A stretch of DNA of 64,000 nt from Schizochytrium sp. TIO01 (Eukaryota > Sar > Bigyra > Thraustochytrida > Thraustochytriidae), in assembly GCA_004764695.1 (NCBI GenBank), contig SMSO01000034.1, positions 2,922,501-2,986,500 of the forward strand, written 5' to 3'. Both the position numbers and the translations under genes were made by a program. Position 1 is the first letter of the stretch, and every line of letters begins with the position of its first letter. Of the stretch, positions 21,508 through 32,772 are shown piece by piece. The notes under the pieces were generated by a model that saw nothing but the letters and a program-made list of their open reading frames with translations, made no database searches and was not told the origin of the DNA.

Positions 21508-22491
21508 GCTGTTATCTTTTCTTTTCCCATCTCAGTTGAGATTCATTTTCTTAAGTCGAACATTTGCGTCTGGAGCCTGGTCATCTGAACTCCTGAAAGA
21601 TATTGAGCAATGCGATACAACCTCGCATTTTGGAGTTCATTATAACGAAGCCTCGGTCCCCAGGTTCCAAGATTAACAAACTTACGCAACGCAAAAGCAG
21701 CAGTTGCGTGCATAGATAATTAAGTTTGCCCAATGCAAACAAACTTTATCTTTGCTTGTCGCTCCTGTCACCTACTGGCAACTTTCTTCATTTGTTATAT
21801 AAATAAGTAACTGTACAATGCATCTACAAAATCGATTCTATACATTGGTTCACTGCAAGGTCAATTTGTTGTTCCCAAAGAAAAGGAAACGAGCATAACC
21901 TAACTTAGGAAGCACAAAGTAGAGTGCTAAGAACAATCTAAGCGTCTCTGTATATGTAGACAACACAGTCTTCACAATTTACTAAAGTGATTAGGACAGT
22001 ATCTCTAGAGTAAGGATCGTTACCATGAGGTAGACTGTAAAGGACTTAATGTATTTGTCGGGGGGGGAATGTTCCTATTGATCCAAACGACAATGGATAT
22101 CTTCAGAGGACTAGATTATTTTACAAACTTTTAAGACTGACATAATAACCGATTGTTTATAGAACTGGTTATCAATCTAAAATTGCTCCTCTGCTCCCTT
22201 GATATATTTCAAATGTAATGGATTTTAATTTTATAATCTCTGGCTCGGTCACGCAAGAGGATTTACGCTATTGCATCGAGAAGTGTTCCTCTCCATCTCA
22301 AATATTATAGTTTCGGGCCCTGCATGAAAAAATGTTTTAATTGAATACCTAGGTAGTAGAACTCAAAGGAGCGCTTACAAAATAAAAAAACGTCAAATAA
22401 AAGGAACACAGAAAATAGTTCCACAATATTGGCTACAATGCATCAGAGACAGAACTAGAAAAGCTAGTTACTGCTGCTTCAGACTCTTGCC

Positions 22492-23316
22492 ATGACGGTT
22501 CTACTGCACTCACCGGTGGTGAGCGGGCGAGTTCTTGAGTTTCTAGATGTACGCTGTGCTGGTCGCCTCGCGTGCTGCTCAACAGATCTGCTCAGAGCGG
22601 TCGATGAAAACGACGCGTTCTGGGCCTTTCAGGCAGCAAAGGCGGAAGGCAATACAGCGCCGGCACCCAAGCGAGCGAGGCGGTCAACGCGGCATCAGAC
22701 AAGCGCCAAAGACACTTGCAGAAGGAGTTTCATGACTCGTGTAGGTAGAGCTGAAATTTTTGTTTTGCGGCTCTCAGGATTGTTGTCTTCCGGACGGCTC
22801 TCGGTACCGAATGTTCGAACACTCATGAAAGAGCTTGAGCCATTGGACATCGGACATTATTTCAATACGTTGGAGTCTTCAGCGCTCCTGGAGGTTGTCA
22901 AGGCCCGTAAGGTCCGCGAGCAGAAGATTGTTGCTGTAGTGAAGATGTTTTTAAACACAGCTGCGCCCGGTAAATTTCCTGTTGATCAATGCGCTCAGGA
23001 CGGTATGACTGCGCTTTGCCTTGCCTCTGCTCGAGGACTTCCAAACGTGGCGAAAACTCTCATTGAGGCAGGCGCTTCTCAAGACATTGAAGGGCAAGGT
23101 TGTTTCATGTCACCTTCACAAAAACGCATTAATGGAAGCTTCACGCCAATAGGCTGGGTCCAACACATGATTGCCATAGTCTCTGCTCATGAAAACAAAC
23201 AAGAAGAACACAACGAACTGTTACGAAACTATCGAAAATGTGAAAAAATATTCAATGCAAAGACTCATGTTGCTGCATCTATCGTTGCGTCAACTTCTCC
23301 CCGCAATTCTACTTAA
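22492..23316 (+). CDS. F-box/ankyrin-like protein
   Basis: 274 aa from the ATG at 22492. Residues about 5-50 resemble an F-box (VVSGRVLEFLDVRCAGRLAC..., then FWAFQ at the Trp/Phe position), the Skp1-binding motif of SCF ubiquitin ligases. A basic segment (PKRARRSTRH) follows, which could act as a nuclear localisation signal. Residues about 105-160 are helical, and about 165-205 contain an ankyrin-type unit (DGMTALCLASARGLPNVAKTL). If the F-box is real, the C-terminal half would select substrates. Only one good ankyrin repeat can be seen. It converges on TPP2, with 135 bp between the stop codons. Confidence 0.75.
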   Translation: MTVLLHSPVVSGRVLEFLDVRCAGRLACCSTDLLRAVDENDAFWAFQAAKAEGNTAPAPKRARRSTRHQTSAKDTCRRSFMTRVGRAEIFVLRLSGLLSSGRLSVPNVRTLMKELEPLDIGHYFNTLESSALLEVVKARKVREQKIVAVVKMFLNTAAPGKFPVDQCAQDGMTALCLASARGLPNVAKTLIEAGASQDIEGQGCFMSPSQKRINGSFTPIGWVQHMIAIVSAHENKQEEHNELLRNYRKCEKIFNAKTHVAASIVASTSPRNST

Positions 23317-23451
23317 CTCAAATTTCTGTTTGGCTACTACAGTAAGTTTGTCAAAGTCGACAAGTTACTTCATTGACATTGTAGTGAGGGTTGCCGCAGG
23401 TGCAAACACTGAAAGATAGGATATTGCTGCAAGTGTGGGCCGTGGATCATT

Positions 23452-26400
23452 TTAAAGTGATGGATAGGCAGACGGGAACTTGTGCAAAGTCAGAATGGCC
23501 TGCTCCTTAGCAAGATACGTCCAGCCAAGCTCGTTGTACAACTGCATTCTTGTTTCCTCAAGCTCCTTACTGGTCAACGGCAATGGCAAAGTGTCGAGGC
23601 TAGCACCAGGCTCCGCAAGCTTCTTATCCAAAACTTGCAAAGCAGTTGCAGGGCGCCCTTGTGCTCGGTGGCGGTCCATTCGGAGCTGTTGAAGGCTAAG
23701 ATCTTTGCTCTCCCCGATACGGGTCAAGAGGTCCTGAACCTCGTCACTAGGCTCAAAGGAAGCAGCATAAGACTTAACAACCAATGCCTCAACGAGTACA
23801 GAACGACGGTCCTGGACCTTTTTGGTTGCATCCTTTTGCTTTTCGGTTTGACCTACATCATCCAAGTCTCCAGCAGACTTGAATTTGGGAAGTGCAGCAA
23901 GAAGACTCTCCGTATCCACAAGACGGATTACCTCGTCACAAGCTGCTGTCAGCCGTGCACGCACAGTACCATCGTCCTCTTCTTTAGATCCACCACCCTT
24001 GGCCTCGTCTTCAGCAGAGGGGCTCTTCGAGTTAATAACGCGCAAAGTCTTCTTGTGCTTTGCAACCAAGCGCAACATGTCAGCCTTTGCAATTTGAAGA
24101 GCATAGCTAGCAATCTCTTCAGCCTCTTCTTCACAATCGGTATACTTTTCCTTCGCAGACTGGATCGCCTCACGTGCCTTGCCCATAACATCAGAGAAGA
24201 AGCTGTCCATCTCCTCTGAAGTCTTCTTTCGCAATTCCTCAATGGCCTTAGCTCGGGCCTTGATTATAGGCAGAATATCATGCTTGTAAATAGCACGTTT
24301 CAACTCCTTTTCCTTATCCGCGGGGGTCTCAGCCACCTTCTTCTCTTCCTTGATGTCCTCTTCCGTCTCGTTTCCGTCCATAGTTGCATTATCATCACAT
24401 GTCTCGCTCACATCATCACCCAAGGTTGGACCTTCAGGTCCACTCCCGGGCGAGGAAATAACAGCTACTTCAATAGGATAACCATCAGGGTGGCGATCAG
24501 TTCCAATCGTTTGCGTGTTACGACTGTTGCGGCGCCCGTAGGTGACTGTTCCGCTCAAAACATCGCCTGGGGCAATTCCCTTGGGCAAGTTCTTCGACAT
24601 ATCCTTGTATAACGGGAGTGCAAAGAACACCACGCAAGTCTCGCCTTGCGAAAGTACCTTGGCTGAAAAGCTTTGGGTACCTGTCGTGGCTCCACCTCGG
24701 GTCTTGTATGCTGAGAGGCTAATGTCGGAACTCAGTGACCGTTCCACGACAATGGGCATTTCTCGAAGACGTTCTAGGAGCGAAACCTTCTCATGGCGCA
24801 CAAACACGCGAGCAGTTACGCTGCCTTTGGGCACTTCAACTGCTTTGGGCCACGCATCTTGGTGTTTAATAAGACGTTTGTTGCCGTCTAAAAGCGTGCA
24901 CATCTGCGAGTCAAACGGGGAGTCATATAAAAGTTGGTCAAGTTGCGGCAGCTTGACGGTGAGTTTACCTGTCTCAGCCTGCTTAAAGCTGTACTCAAGC
25001 AGCAGGCCGTACTCCGGGCGTGTTACGCTGGCAAGAAGGTTATCGCGAGGACCTGGCGTTAGAACCTGTAAGCTTGTCTTGGATGCATTCGGGCGCACCG
25101 CATGGCTCCAGGTCTTAAGTTTGGCTGTCGGGTGAACACGCACGCTGCCAAGATCTGCGCGAAGCTCAACTTTAGCAATACCGGCAGAGTTCGCAGGCAT
25201 AGTAAGCTTGCTCGGAATCGGGGTAACACCGGCGAATCGAACCTCGATATCAATCGGTCCTGTACCCAAGCTACTCCAGTACTGTGCAACACAGACCTCA
25301 ACAGTGCCGCCTTCCTTGACGGCCATCGCTCGAGAACCAGCAGCAGTGGGCTCTTGACGAAGCGACATAGCTGTGGAAAGCTCGTCGTCACGGTAGTTGC
25401 CTTGTTGACGCATTTGTAGGCAATGCACGTAAAATGTACGCGAAGCACCATCGGTCACGGTATGGGGCTGCCCAGCAGTTGGGCGAAGGATAATATCCAT
25501 CCAGGTTGCGCCTGAAGGGACTGCGATGAAATGACGAACGATGTCACCTGGAGTGAACTGTACATTCTGGTACCTTTTTACGGGCTCGTAGCGGAGCCGT
25601 GCAACAGAGGCAGCAGGTGCTACAGGGGCATCGCGAGCGAGGGCACATGTCTCTGGGCGTACTACAGTTACAGGAATTGTGAAAAGTGGCATGTCCTTAA
25701 ATTCCGGATCAAAGGCTTGCACCTGCGCGAAATGAACCTGGTTGCGTCCATCCGAGGAATCTGGCAGTGCTTGGGTCTCTACAGCGACCTTGACTGAGAC
25801 AACACCAGCATGCAACATAACAAACGGCGTGGCTTGTACCCAAGGTGCTGTTGTGCGAATGTGCAGACGCGCTTCGAGCTTGTTACGGTCGCGTTGCTCG
25901 TGCATAATGAGGGACTCAAGGTGCGCACGACGTTGTACGCTCATATCCTCGCTTGGGCGTGGTGCCTCCTCAGCATCTTCAGTTGGAAACTCAGGTTCGA
26001 CCTGCACGACAAATTCTCGCGTTTCATGAGTTTCCCAAGGTTCGCGCAAGTAAATTCCACAAGCAGGTCCTCCGTTCACGCGCGCTTCTTCTTGAGAAAC
26101 GTGGATACGGTACGGCGTTTCGAAATGCAGACCACCAGAACCACGTCTGAGAAGGTCAAAGGTCTTGGCTACCTGGATCAGGCCACTTCCTTGTGCATGA
26201 ACTTCTGTGCCGGGCACAGGGACTGCAGCAGCTTCGAGTGCCCGTTTGATCATGCACGGAGTGTACTTGATACCCTCGGCTCGGAGACCAGAAAGGACCA
26301 GAGCGATGCCACCAGCAGCATTTGGGGACGCCATCGAGGTGCCGTTCATGAGTCGCTTCTGACGCAAGGTCCATTCAGGCACAGCAGCGATTGCGGCTCC

Positions 26401-27736
26401 AGGAGCTGTGATTGTAACACCTATACCACCGTCGTAGCGAGGTCCACGCGACGACCATGTATAACTCTTGGGAGGAGGGCCTTCGCCGGGCTTCATGCTG
26501 TAATCTGCAAGCATCATGGCTTTTTCTACGTAGGCTCCAACGCCGATGAGCGCATCTGATGTGGATCCCGGTGCACCAACCGTGCTTAAGGCAGGGCCTG
26601 CATTTCCGGCACTGGAAACAAAAATGACACCATGTTTTTCCACAAGGTCACGAGCAAGCTCAGCTGTACGACCTTGGTCAGGCACGCTGGTTGGCTCGCC
26701 AAAGCTCATATTTATAACGTCCACGCCAAGCTCCACGCATGCATTGAACGCACGAATAATCGCAGCACTAGTCTCCATACCACCAATGCGTCCATCGCCG
26801 ATCTTCATAGAGACGACCTGTGCGCCGGGTGCGACGCCATTAAGATCACTCTGCTCGGGGTGGCACCCTGCAGTGATAGACGCCACATGCGTGCCATGAG
26901 CACCTGAGTCCACTACAATGCTCAGCAAGTTACCATTTTCGTAGATGTTGACGCCGAAATTGAGTTGCGATGACTCGTCCCACTTGTCGAACTCAAAGTC
27001 GTCTTTGGCGGCATCTTCATAAATAGCAAATGGGCGAAGAGCACGCACGTGGGTGAGGTCTCCCGAACCGGAGCGGTCCACAAGGGCACGAAAGATTCCC
27101 GTCAGTTCCTTTAAACACAACGCAATCACACCACTCGCCAAGGTTTTCGCGAGACTTTTCAAGACCTTCAAGCAAATCTACTCTGGCCTTGAGCTCGTTT
27201 CGCAAGAGGAGATCTCCACGGGAGAGCGTGCTCTTCTTGGCACTAGGATCAACTTTATGTTCGGCATCGAAAGAGATGAGTGCTTGCCTCGCCTCGCGGA
27301 GAGCGAGTCCATTTTCACGGTCAAATTTTCTAGAGGTTTCCTTTTTGCTGCGATCAGCAAGAAGTGTTGGAAAAAGCTCAAAGCATGACTTGAGACCAAT
27401 GTGCCACTCGCCACTAGGATTTTCATGCGACTTGGGAATTCTCAATCGCCGTCCACTGAGGCCTTTGATAACCCAGGCATCACCATCCTCTTTAACAGAG
27501 CTACCTTTGACAATCTTCGAGGTATCTACATCGCCGCCTCCTGAGGTGTCAAGAAGTCCGACCATTTTTTTTTTGCCATCGCTTGTATATTGCAGGCCCA
27601 CAGCTCCAGGGTCAACGCCAGTGTCGAGGATAGCTACAAGGATCCCACGCCCATCATAAGTTGGATTCTGCTCCAAGAAGGCGCCGGACTCGGTGGACCG
27701 TTTAGGCAGAAGCCCATCAACGGGATATTCGTCCAT
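23452..27736 (-). CDS. TPP2: Tripeptidyl-peptidase II, frameshifted in this sequence
   Basis: Giant cytosolic subtilisin-like serine protease that trims tripeptides from N-termini of peptides released by the proteasome. The start is the ATG at 27736 (MDEYPVDGLLPKR, as in the family); the frame is open upstream only via a GTG. Seen: catalytic Asp in AILDTGVDPG (about residue 38), His in GAHGTHVAS (about 26896-26898), oxyanion Asn in SSAGNAGP, and Ser in NGTSMASPN (codon about 26335-26337). The reading frame breaks at 27094-27103: frame 1 reads ...CVVFKGTDG and the homologous continuation IFRALVDRSGSGDL lies in another frame. Human TPP2 has one more residue at this point, consistent with two missing bases. 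Joined, it would be ~1,425 aa, longer than the 1,249-aa human enzyme, owing to a charged helical insert in the C-terminal third. Elsewhere the frame is intact. Confidence 0.93.
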
Positions 27737-28836
27737 GTTCTCTGCAAATCGCACTCGACAACCTTCGCTTTCGCAGTGTTAAATCAGAGAAAAACCTTAC
27801 CGTAGGTCACGAGGAGGTCTGGGCAAGTTTCAAATAGTGTCAGGGATGGTTTTTGCAGTAGAAGCCGTCGTTGGAGCGCTTTCGAGCAGCTATCAAATAG
27901 ATCGCTGTTTCGATTCAAGTTTGCTATTGCTGTTCTTCTTGAGACCACCATAATGTTAGTTGACTACTACTACTAACTATAGAGTAAGACTTCTTCTTCT
28001 AACTGTTTTCTTTTAGTGTGAACAACCCATTTTCATATTCTTCCTTCGGGTTCTCCTCCTCCACTCCAACTGTTCAACACACTCAGGTGCAACTTTATTG
28101 GAATTCCAAATTAAGAACCTGAAGTCCGATTTGTAGAGACTACAGACTTTATTCGTGGTTGTTTAGGAAATACTGGTTTTGTTCACGATGGCAGCAAAGA
28201 GTGGAATATACAGCTTAATGCTAATAATTACTATTCATTTTTCGTAGACATCAAAAAGACGTTCTAACACTCAGGGATCATAGACAAAAGGGCACATCAG
28301 GCTTACTTTGTGCTCAGGAAAGTTGGTGACGTAAAGTCAAACATGGTGAGGTCGAAAGTAGCCAACCTTTCCCTGGGATTGACACAAAAATAATCATCTG
28401 CGGCAACGGGAATCTCTAGATTCGCAGAACTCACCAAAAAAGCATTCGCAGCCCCACACGCAAATTCGCAGCTCCACACGCAAAAAAGCGGGAGCTAAAG
28501 CTCAAGAAAAGAGGGATAAAGGGATTGGCTATCTAGATTGTGGCGAGCACGGCCACGATCTGCTGTTAAACAAAAGTCACAATTTGGGAACAGGCCATTC
28601 CTATAAAGGGTAATACGCCACAAGGGATAGTAGCAATAGGATGACTGAGTAGTGCTTGATGATATGATACACCTTGCCCAATATGTGTGAATGTTGAGGT
28701 ACATGTACGAGCATGTGCGCAAACTTTATTTTGGGGTCTTTGAAGGGTTGCTTGTTTCAACGTCGATATGCAATTTCAATGTGCGGATCTTGGTGGGCTG
28801 TGGAGAGAGAAAAGTTTACAAGAAGCAAAACCATCT
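27737..28836. other. Intergenic region upstream of TPP2
   Basis: AT-rich in most parts. CGCAGCYCCACACGCAAA-like words repeat near 28446-28486. No convincing ORF. Confidence 0.45.
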
Positions 28837-29646
28837 CTAGATATCTTCGTCATCGAGACTACCGAGGTCTGCACGGAATTCATCGCCTCGGCTGACGCGG
28901 ATTGGGCCTCGAAAAGAGTACGGATCGACAATTTGACCACGCTGACGAACCTGTACAATGCCGCGAGCAGCAAGCCGTCGTACCGCCTGCCTTGCGGCTT
29001 CCATTTCGTCTCGCCAATTCTCTAGGCCAAGTCTGCGTGGGACCTCACTGGGGCATATTGTGGAAGCTACTGCTCGTGTCTCCAACAAGCGAAGGATTTC
29101 TGCTTCCATCTGTCGATCGAGCGGACGGAGTTTGGTTGATCTGCATTTCTTGCTACAGAACTTGACTTCTTCCCAGTTGTCTTTCCACTTCTTGCGCATT
29201 TCCATCGTTCTACCACATTTTGCACAGAGCTTGACACGGTCGTCATTAGAGGTTCCCATATTTCCAGTCACTCTCTTTGCAGAGGAGGCCGCAGCTCTTG
29301 CTAAACCCCGCTTCATCTTCAAGCTGTTGTCGTCCTCGCTGGTGTCGTTCTCGTCAAATTTGTTGTTCTCGTCCGAATTTTTCTTGAGCCCTTCGCTGTC
29401 CTCAACGTCCTCAACGTCCTCGTTGTTGTTGTTCTTGCGATGCTTGCTTGTACTCTTCTCGTCGAGCTTTTGGGGATCGGTCTTTTTTGTCTTTTTATCA
29501 GCGCGGCGTTTTTTGCGAGCTGGACGCGGTCCTGCAGTTCGCGCAAGTCGTTGAGGCGCTTGGGAATCACCTGACTCTAGCTCAACACTGTCGCCATCCG
29601 GATCTCTGACGCTGCCCTGGGTGGACTTCGAGCACGAAGCGGCCAT
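28837..29646 (-). CDS. DUF2256-DUF3253 fusion protein
   Basis: 269 aa from the ATG at 29646. Residues 1-130 are disordered, highly basic then acidic (RPARKKRRADKKTKK, later NNNNEDVEDVEDSEG), and likely nuclear-targeting. Residues about 138-172 form a DUF2256 zinc-ribbon: CAKCGR, then RKKWKDNWEEVKFCSKKC, with Cys141, Cys144, Cys164 and Cys168. Residues about 178-252 match DUF3253, a small winged-helix-like domain: ILRLLETR..., TICPSEVPR, WRDEMEAARQAVRRLAARG, then VDPYSFRGPIRV. In bacteria these are usually separate small proteins. Zinc plus winged-helix suggests nucleic-acid binding, which is inference. The tail is acidic. Confidence 0.9.
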   Translation of the reverse strand: MAASCSKSTQGSVRDPDGDSVELESGDSQAPQRLARTAGPRPARKKRRADKKTKKTDPQKLDEKSTSKHRKNNNNEDVEDVEDSEGLKKNSDENNKFDENDTSEDDNSLKMKRGLARAAASSAKRVTGNMGTSNDDRVKLCAKCGRTMEMRKKWKDNWEEVKFCSKKCRSTKLRPLDRQMEAEILRLLETRAVASTICPSEVPRRLGLENWRDEMEAARQAVRRLAARGIVQVRQRGQIVDPYSFRGPIRVSRGDEFRADLGSLDDEDI

Positions 29647-30641
29647 TGGAGTTGAAGTTTTGCGACCTCAGGCATTGGCTGGGTTCTGTAAGCTCTTTGA
29701 TCACAGTAGGCTCTGTTGTTATTATATTCATAGATTTCGGTCAGAGATTTGCAATTAGAGTGACCAGGAAAATGAATGAAACTCAATATGTTCATTAGAA
29801 TGAACAAAGTCCTTTGAAAACAGCGAGCGACTGACCTAGAGATCAAAGCATAGATGAGCCTCAGTCAGATAACGCTGACCAGTTTGACGTCCATACGGAG
29901 CTTTCTCGAATGTTGTCAGCTTTGGCTTTGAGGCTGGAGAGGGTTGAGACACTCCACAACAGTCTAAAGTTGAAGTTCTTTTCACGAACGAGAAAAAGGA
30001 AAAGTGGAATTGAGAAGTTTCCAGTAGATAGTACATAGAGCCTCCTAAGTCCGTATTAGTTGCCGACCTGCCTAGTAGAGTTCAAAAGAATATTCATGTC
30101 AAAAATAATAAATGGGATCGGGATCGAGGCTGCGCTACTTGAAGCGCCAAGTTGACAATAAAGTGCGTCATAAAATGTAGAAAGCAGGTAGTCCGAATTC
30201 ATTTGCTGGCATGCATTTAGGAAAAAATTTAACTACTCATGTAGGTAGACGGCAAAATAAAATTCATTAAAACGTTTTGAAGTACAATGGTGCTACCACC
30301 AATGCCGTGGCAAGTCAGCTTTATTTGAAGAACCAAAAATATTTTGGTAAAAAAATATCTTCTCCGTGAACCCATGTTGTTTGTAAACCATGGCGGAGTT
30401 TCTTGTCCAGGAGGAATCGACAAGCTAAATTGCAGGCTTTGCACTAACCAAGGTGTAGTTTATTGTTTACTCAGAGAGTGCCACTGTATCAAACCATAGT
30501 AGACTTAAGCCAGAAGTACCAAGTTATATCAATTGAACGTTTTACAGCAGGAATGGGACCCTAGCAGAAAACGTTGAAAGGCAAAGTAGCAACAAAAATA
30601 CAGACTTACTTGCAGGATTCGTACATGTCAGGGAAAGCTAC
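29647..30641. other. Intergenic region
   Basis: AT-rich spacer between two minus-strand genes. Short ORFs on both strands lack protein-like composition. Nothing else is noted. Confidence 0.5.
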
Positions 30642-32276
30642 CTACTTGTGGTTTTTGTTGTTTGATTTTTCACGATTCCCTCTATTTGAGCTTGTTGCGA
30701 CTTTTTTCGAGAGAGCACGCTGTGAAACATCATGGTTGTTTGGGAAATCCTCTTCATCTCCTGGAAAAGGAAGATCTACTCCATGGATTGGAAAGGGTTC
30801 AACTCGGTCTCCACCATGTTCGGCCATGAGCATACTAGGATCTATCAGATCGCGCATTTGCTCATTCTTACGAACAAAAACAATTCGGTTTTTCAGATCA
30901 CGGCTGATGATGAAGCGAATGGCATTCCAGGCAATTGTTGTGATCGATGGGGGGTTCAAGAGATAAATGTTACGCAGTAAACCAGGGTATGAAGCTTGCA
31001 AGATCTGAACAAGCATTTTGAGCACGTCCATAGCTGCTCGACATGCCTGATTCTGGTAAGAGAATCGCCCTGCATCCACAATCATGATGTTTTCATATAT
31101 TCCAGGTGGCATGTCCCTGATGCTACGCTCAAAAACATACGCACAAAGTTTTACAAAGAGACGAATATCCTCGCCGGCGAACATTCTTGGAACCAACATA
31201 CCAAGGTCTACATAGAGAACAGGACATCCATCCTTCGCGTGGTAGGCACGACGCACAAGACCAGTAGCAAGGGCTTCCTTAACGTCATGAGACCTTAAAT
31301 TTGCTGGCATATAGTCGTCCCGCCATTCAAGGTGGCTATCAAGCATATCAACAGCCCTTTTTACAACAAAGTCTTTCGACTTGAGAAACTTGAGATAAGT
31401 GGCGTCATTTAGACGGAAAGTTCCGAGATTCTGATTAATTTCTCGGCAGCTCTTGTGTGCAAAAGTCTCTCGCATAAAAGCAAGAGCAATAACTTGTTTC
31501 GAGGAGAGGCTAGGAGTGTTGTCGGCCAGATATGCTTTGTCTGCGTCACTCATTGTTTCGTGCACTTCGTGGCCGTGAGACTGACGTCGACTAAGGCGTC
31601 GAAAAAAGGGCTGTTCTTCGGCGCCATGTCTTGATGCTCGGCGTGAAAGACGCAAGGTTATCCTGCGGCGCATGAATTTCTTCATCAATGACCTTCTTTT
31701 ATGCGATGAGCTTTGTTGCACAGTTCTATCTGCCGAATCCTCATCTCCGCTTGCATGAAGATCCGCACTGCTACTCTGCGTTGTCAGCAGCCCCTGAAAC
31801 TCAGCATCTCTGCCATTGTAATAGTAGTCCTCGTCCTCTTCGTTAGAATCGTCCTCAGTATCCTCCTCGTTTGTAAAAGGATTATGGCTTTTCCAGCGCC
31901 TGTGTTTGCCTTTTCCGGTGGTCATGCCAAATTTTCTTCGTGCCTGCGACATGGTGCGTTCTAGTTTTGCAGCCTCATTCTTTTTTCCCTTACCTCCCGG
32001 GTTCTGATTATTTGGGTCTTCATGGCCATCACGAGTTTCATTTCTACTGCGCTCGCTGTGCGCGCATGCGTCAGCTGTATTTTTACTATCATCATGCTCT
32101 TCACGATCTTGCTGAGTGGTCCGTTTCTCACCTTCATCGTCATCCTCGTCCTCGGCGTTTCCAGATCCATAAAACAGAGTTGTCATCATTGTACCTAGGT
32201 CTACCTGGCTGTAGTCAAGCCCATATTCCTTCGCTAAAGTCGTGGCCTGAGCCCATAGTGCTGCCAAGGTCGTCAT
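30642..32276 (-). CDS. SEC14-like CRAL-TRIO lipid-transfer protein
   Basis: 544 aa from the ATG at 32276. The C-terminal part (about residues 265-490) is a CRAL-TRIO module: an N-terminal helical unit (TYLKFLKSKDFVVKRAVDML, WRDDY), then the lipid-binding fold with GCPVLYVDLG, IMIVDAGRF, LQILQASYPGLLRNIYLLNPP and the FIISRDLKNRIVFV strand. The YPGLLRNIYLLNPP box is typical of SEC14 phosphatidylinositol/phosphatidylcholine exchange proteins. The N-terminal ~240 residues are disordered and very acidic (EDEDDDEGE, NEEDTEDDSNEEDEDYYY), followed by a basic patch with clustered RRAS, RRLS and RRQS sites that fit basophilic kinases. No GOLD or membrane segment is seen. The product is likely a soluble or peripheral membrane protein. 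Confidence 0.92.
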   Translation of the reverse strand: MTTLAALWAQATTLAKEYGLDYSQVDLGTMMTTLFYGSGNAEDEDDDEGEKRTTQQDREEHDDSKNTADACAHSERSRNETRDGHEDPNNQNPGGKGKKNEAAKLERTMSQARRKFGMTTGKGKHRRWKSHNPFTNEEDTEDDSNEEDEDYYYNGRDAEFQGLLTTQSSSADLHASGDEDSADRTVQQSSSHKRRSLMKKFMRRRITLRLSRRASRHGAEEQPFFRRLSRRQSHGHEVHETMSDADKAYLADNTPSLSSKQVIALAFMRETFAHKSCREINQNLGTFRLNDATYLKFLKSKDFVVKRAVDMLDSHLEWRDDYMPANLRSHDVKEALATGLVRRAYHAKDGCPVLYVDLGMLVPRMFAGEDIRLFVKLCAYVFERSIRDMPPGIYENIMIVDAGRFSYQNQACRAAMDVLKMLVQILQASYPGLLRNIYLLNPPSITTIAWNAIRFIISRDLKNRIVFVRKNEQMRDLIDPSMLMAEHGGDRVEPFPIHGVDLPFPGDEEDFPNNHDVSQRALSKKVATSSNRGNREKSNNKNHK

Positions 32277-32708
32277 CCTTCTCCCAGCCTAGCTCAGATA
32301 GGCTTAGCAGCAAAGGCAACAAAGCCAAAGACTATTTTCGATTCTAAAATACTAGTTCTCTAGCTTTGCCACTCAGAATCAAGGTTACGCAGCCAAACTT
32401 GGTCCTCTGCTCTCTAGAGCTGCCCTCTGGAGCAGCCCAGGACGTCGTCCTCACGACCTTTGCCTTCCCTCGAGGTTTTGATTTGCAGCAGCTTGCCAAA
32501 AACAGCTGTTGAAGACGTTGTTATGGATGTGCTCAATCTCTCTCAGAAATTGAAAGCTCTAGAGGGTGACAGTCACGCCTCCCCGAGCGCACCCTCGTTC
32601 GTCAGGAAGGCCTCCCACCAGCGGGAGACCCTCAGGAGATGGTGCTCTCCTCCGTCTGTCCCAAAGTCCCTCTCGCCAAGGCCAGCCTCGCAAGGTTTCA
32701 GGTCTGCC

Positions 32709-32772
32709 TTAGGCGAGCAATCCCTTAGGCGAGCAATCCCTTAGGCGAGCAATCCCTTAGGCGAGCAATCCC
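32709..32772. repeat. Four perfect copies of a 16-bp tandem repeat
   Basis: TTAGGCGAGCAATCCC repeats four times without a mismatch. The period is not a multiple of three, so it would shift any reading frame crossing it. It contains TTAGGC but is not a telomere array. Confidence 0.9.

Larger units (their letters stand above)
14118..22491. other. 8.4-kb region without a convincing gene
   Basis: The first 350 bp (to about 14470) are GC-rich and probably form the GALE promoter/5' leader; a TTTCTG hexamer repeats at about 14490-14517. From 14.6 kb the sequence is mostly AT-rich. A more GC-rich block at about 18.1-20.3 kb has many overlapping ORFs on both strands, none with a consistent protein-like composition or domain (the longest is 18426-19382 on the minus strand). 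Poly(AT) microsatellites occur near 20380-20420. Weak candidates at 15775-16239, 20786-21010 and 21061-21507 are listed separately. I see no reverse transcriptase, transposase or tRNA. Confidence 0.45.

Noticed and set aside
23482-26907. Several plus-strand ORFs of 100-250 codons opposite TPP2
   Set aside because: Antisense shadows of a conserved gene with strong codon bias.
32709-32772. TTAGGC within the 16-bp repeat as an interstitial telomere
   Set aside because: The period is 16 bp, with unrelated sequence between TTAGGC words.
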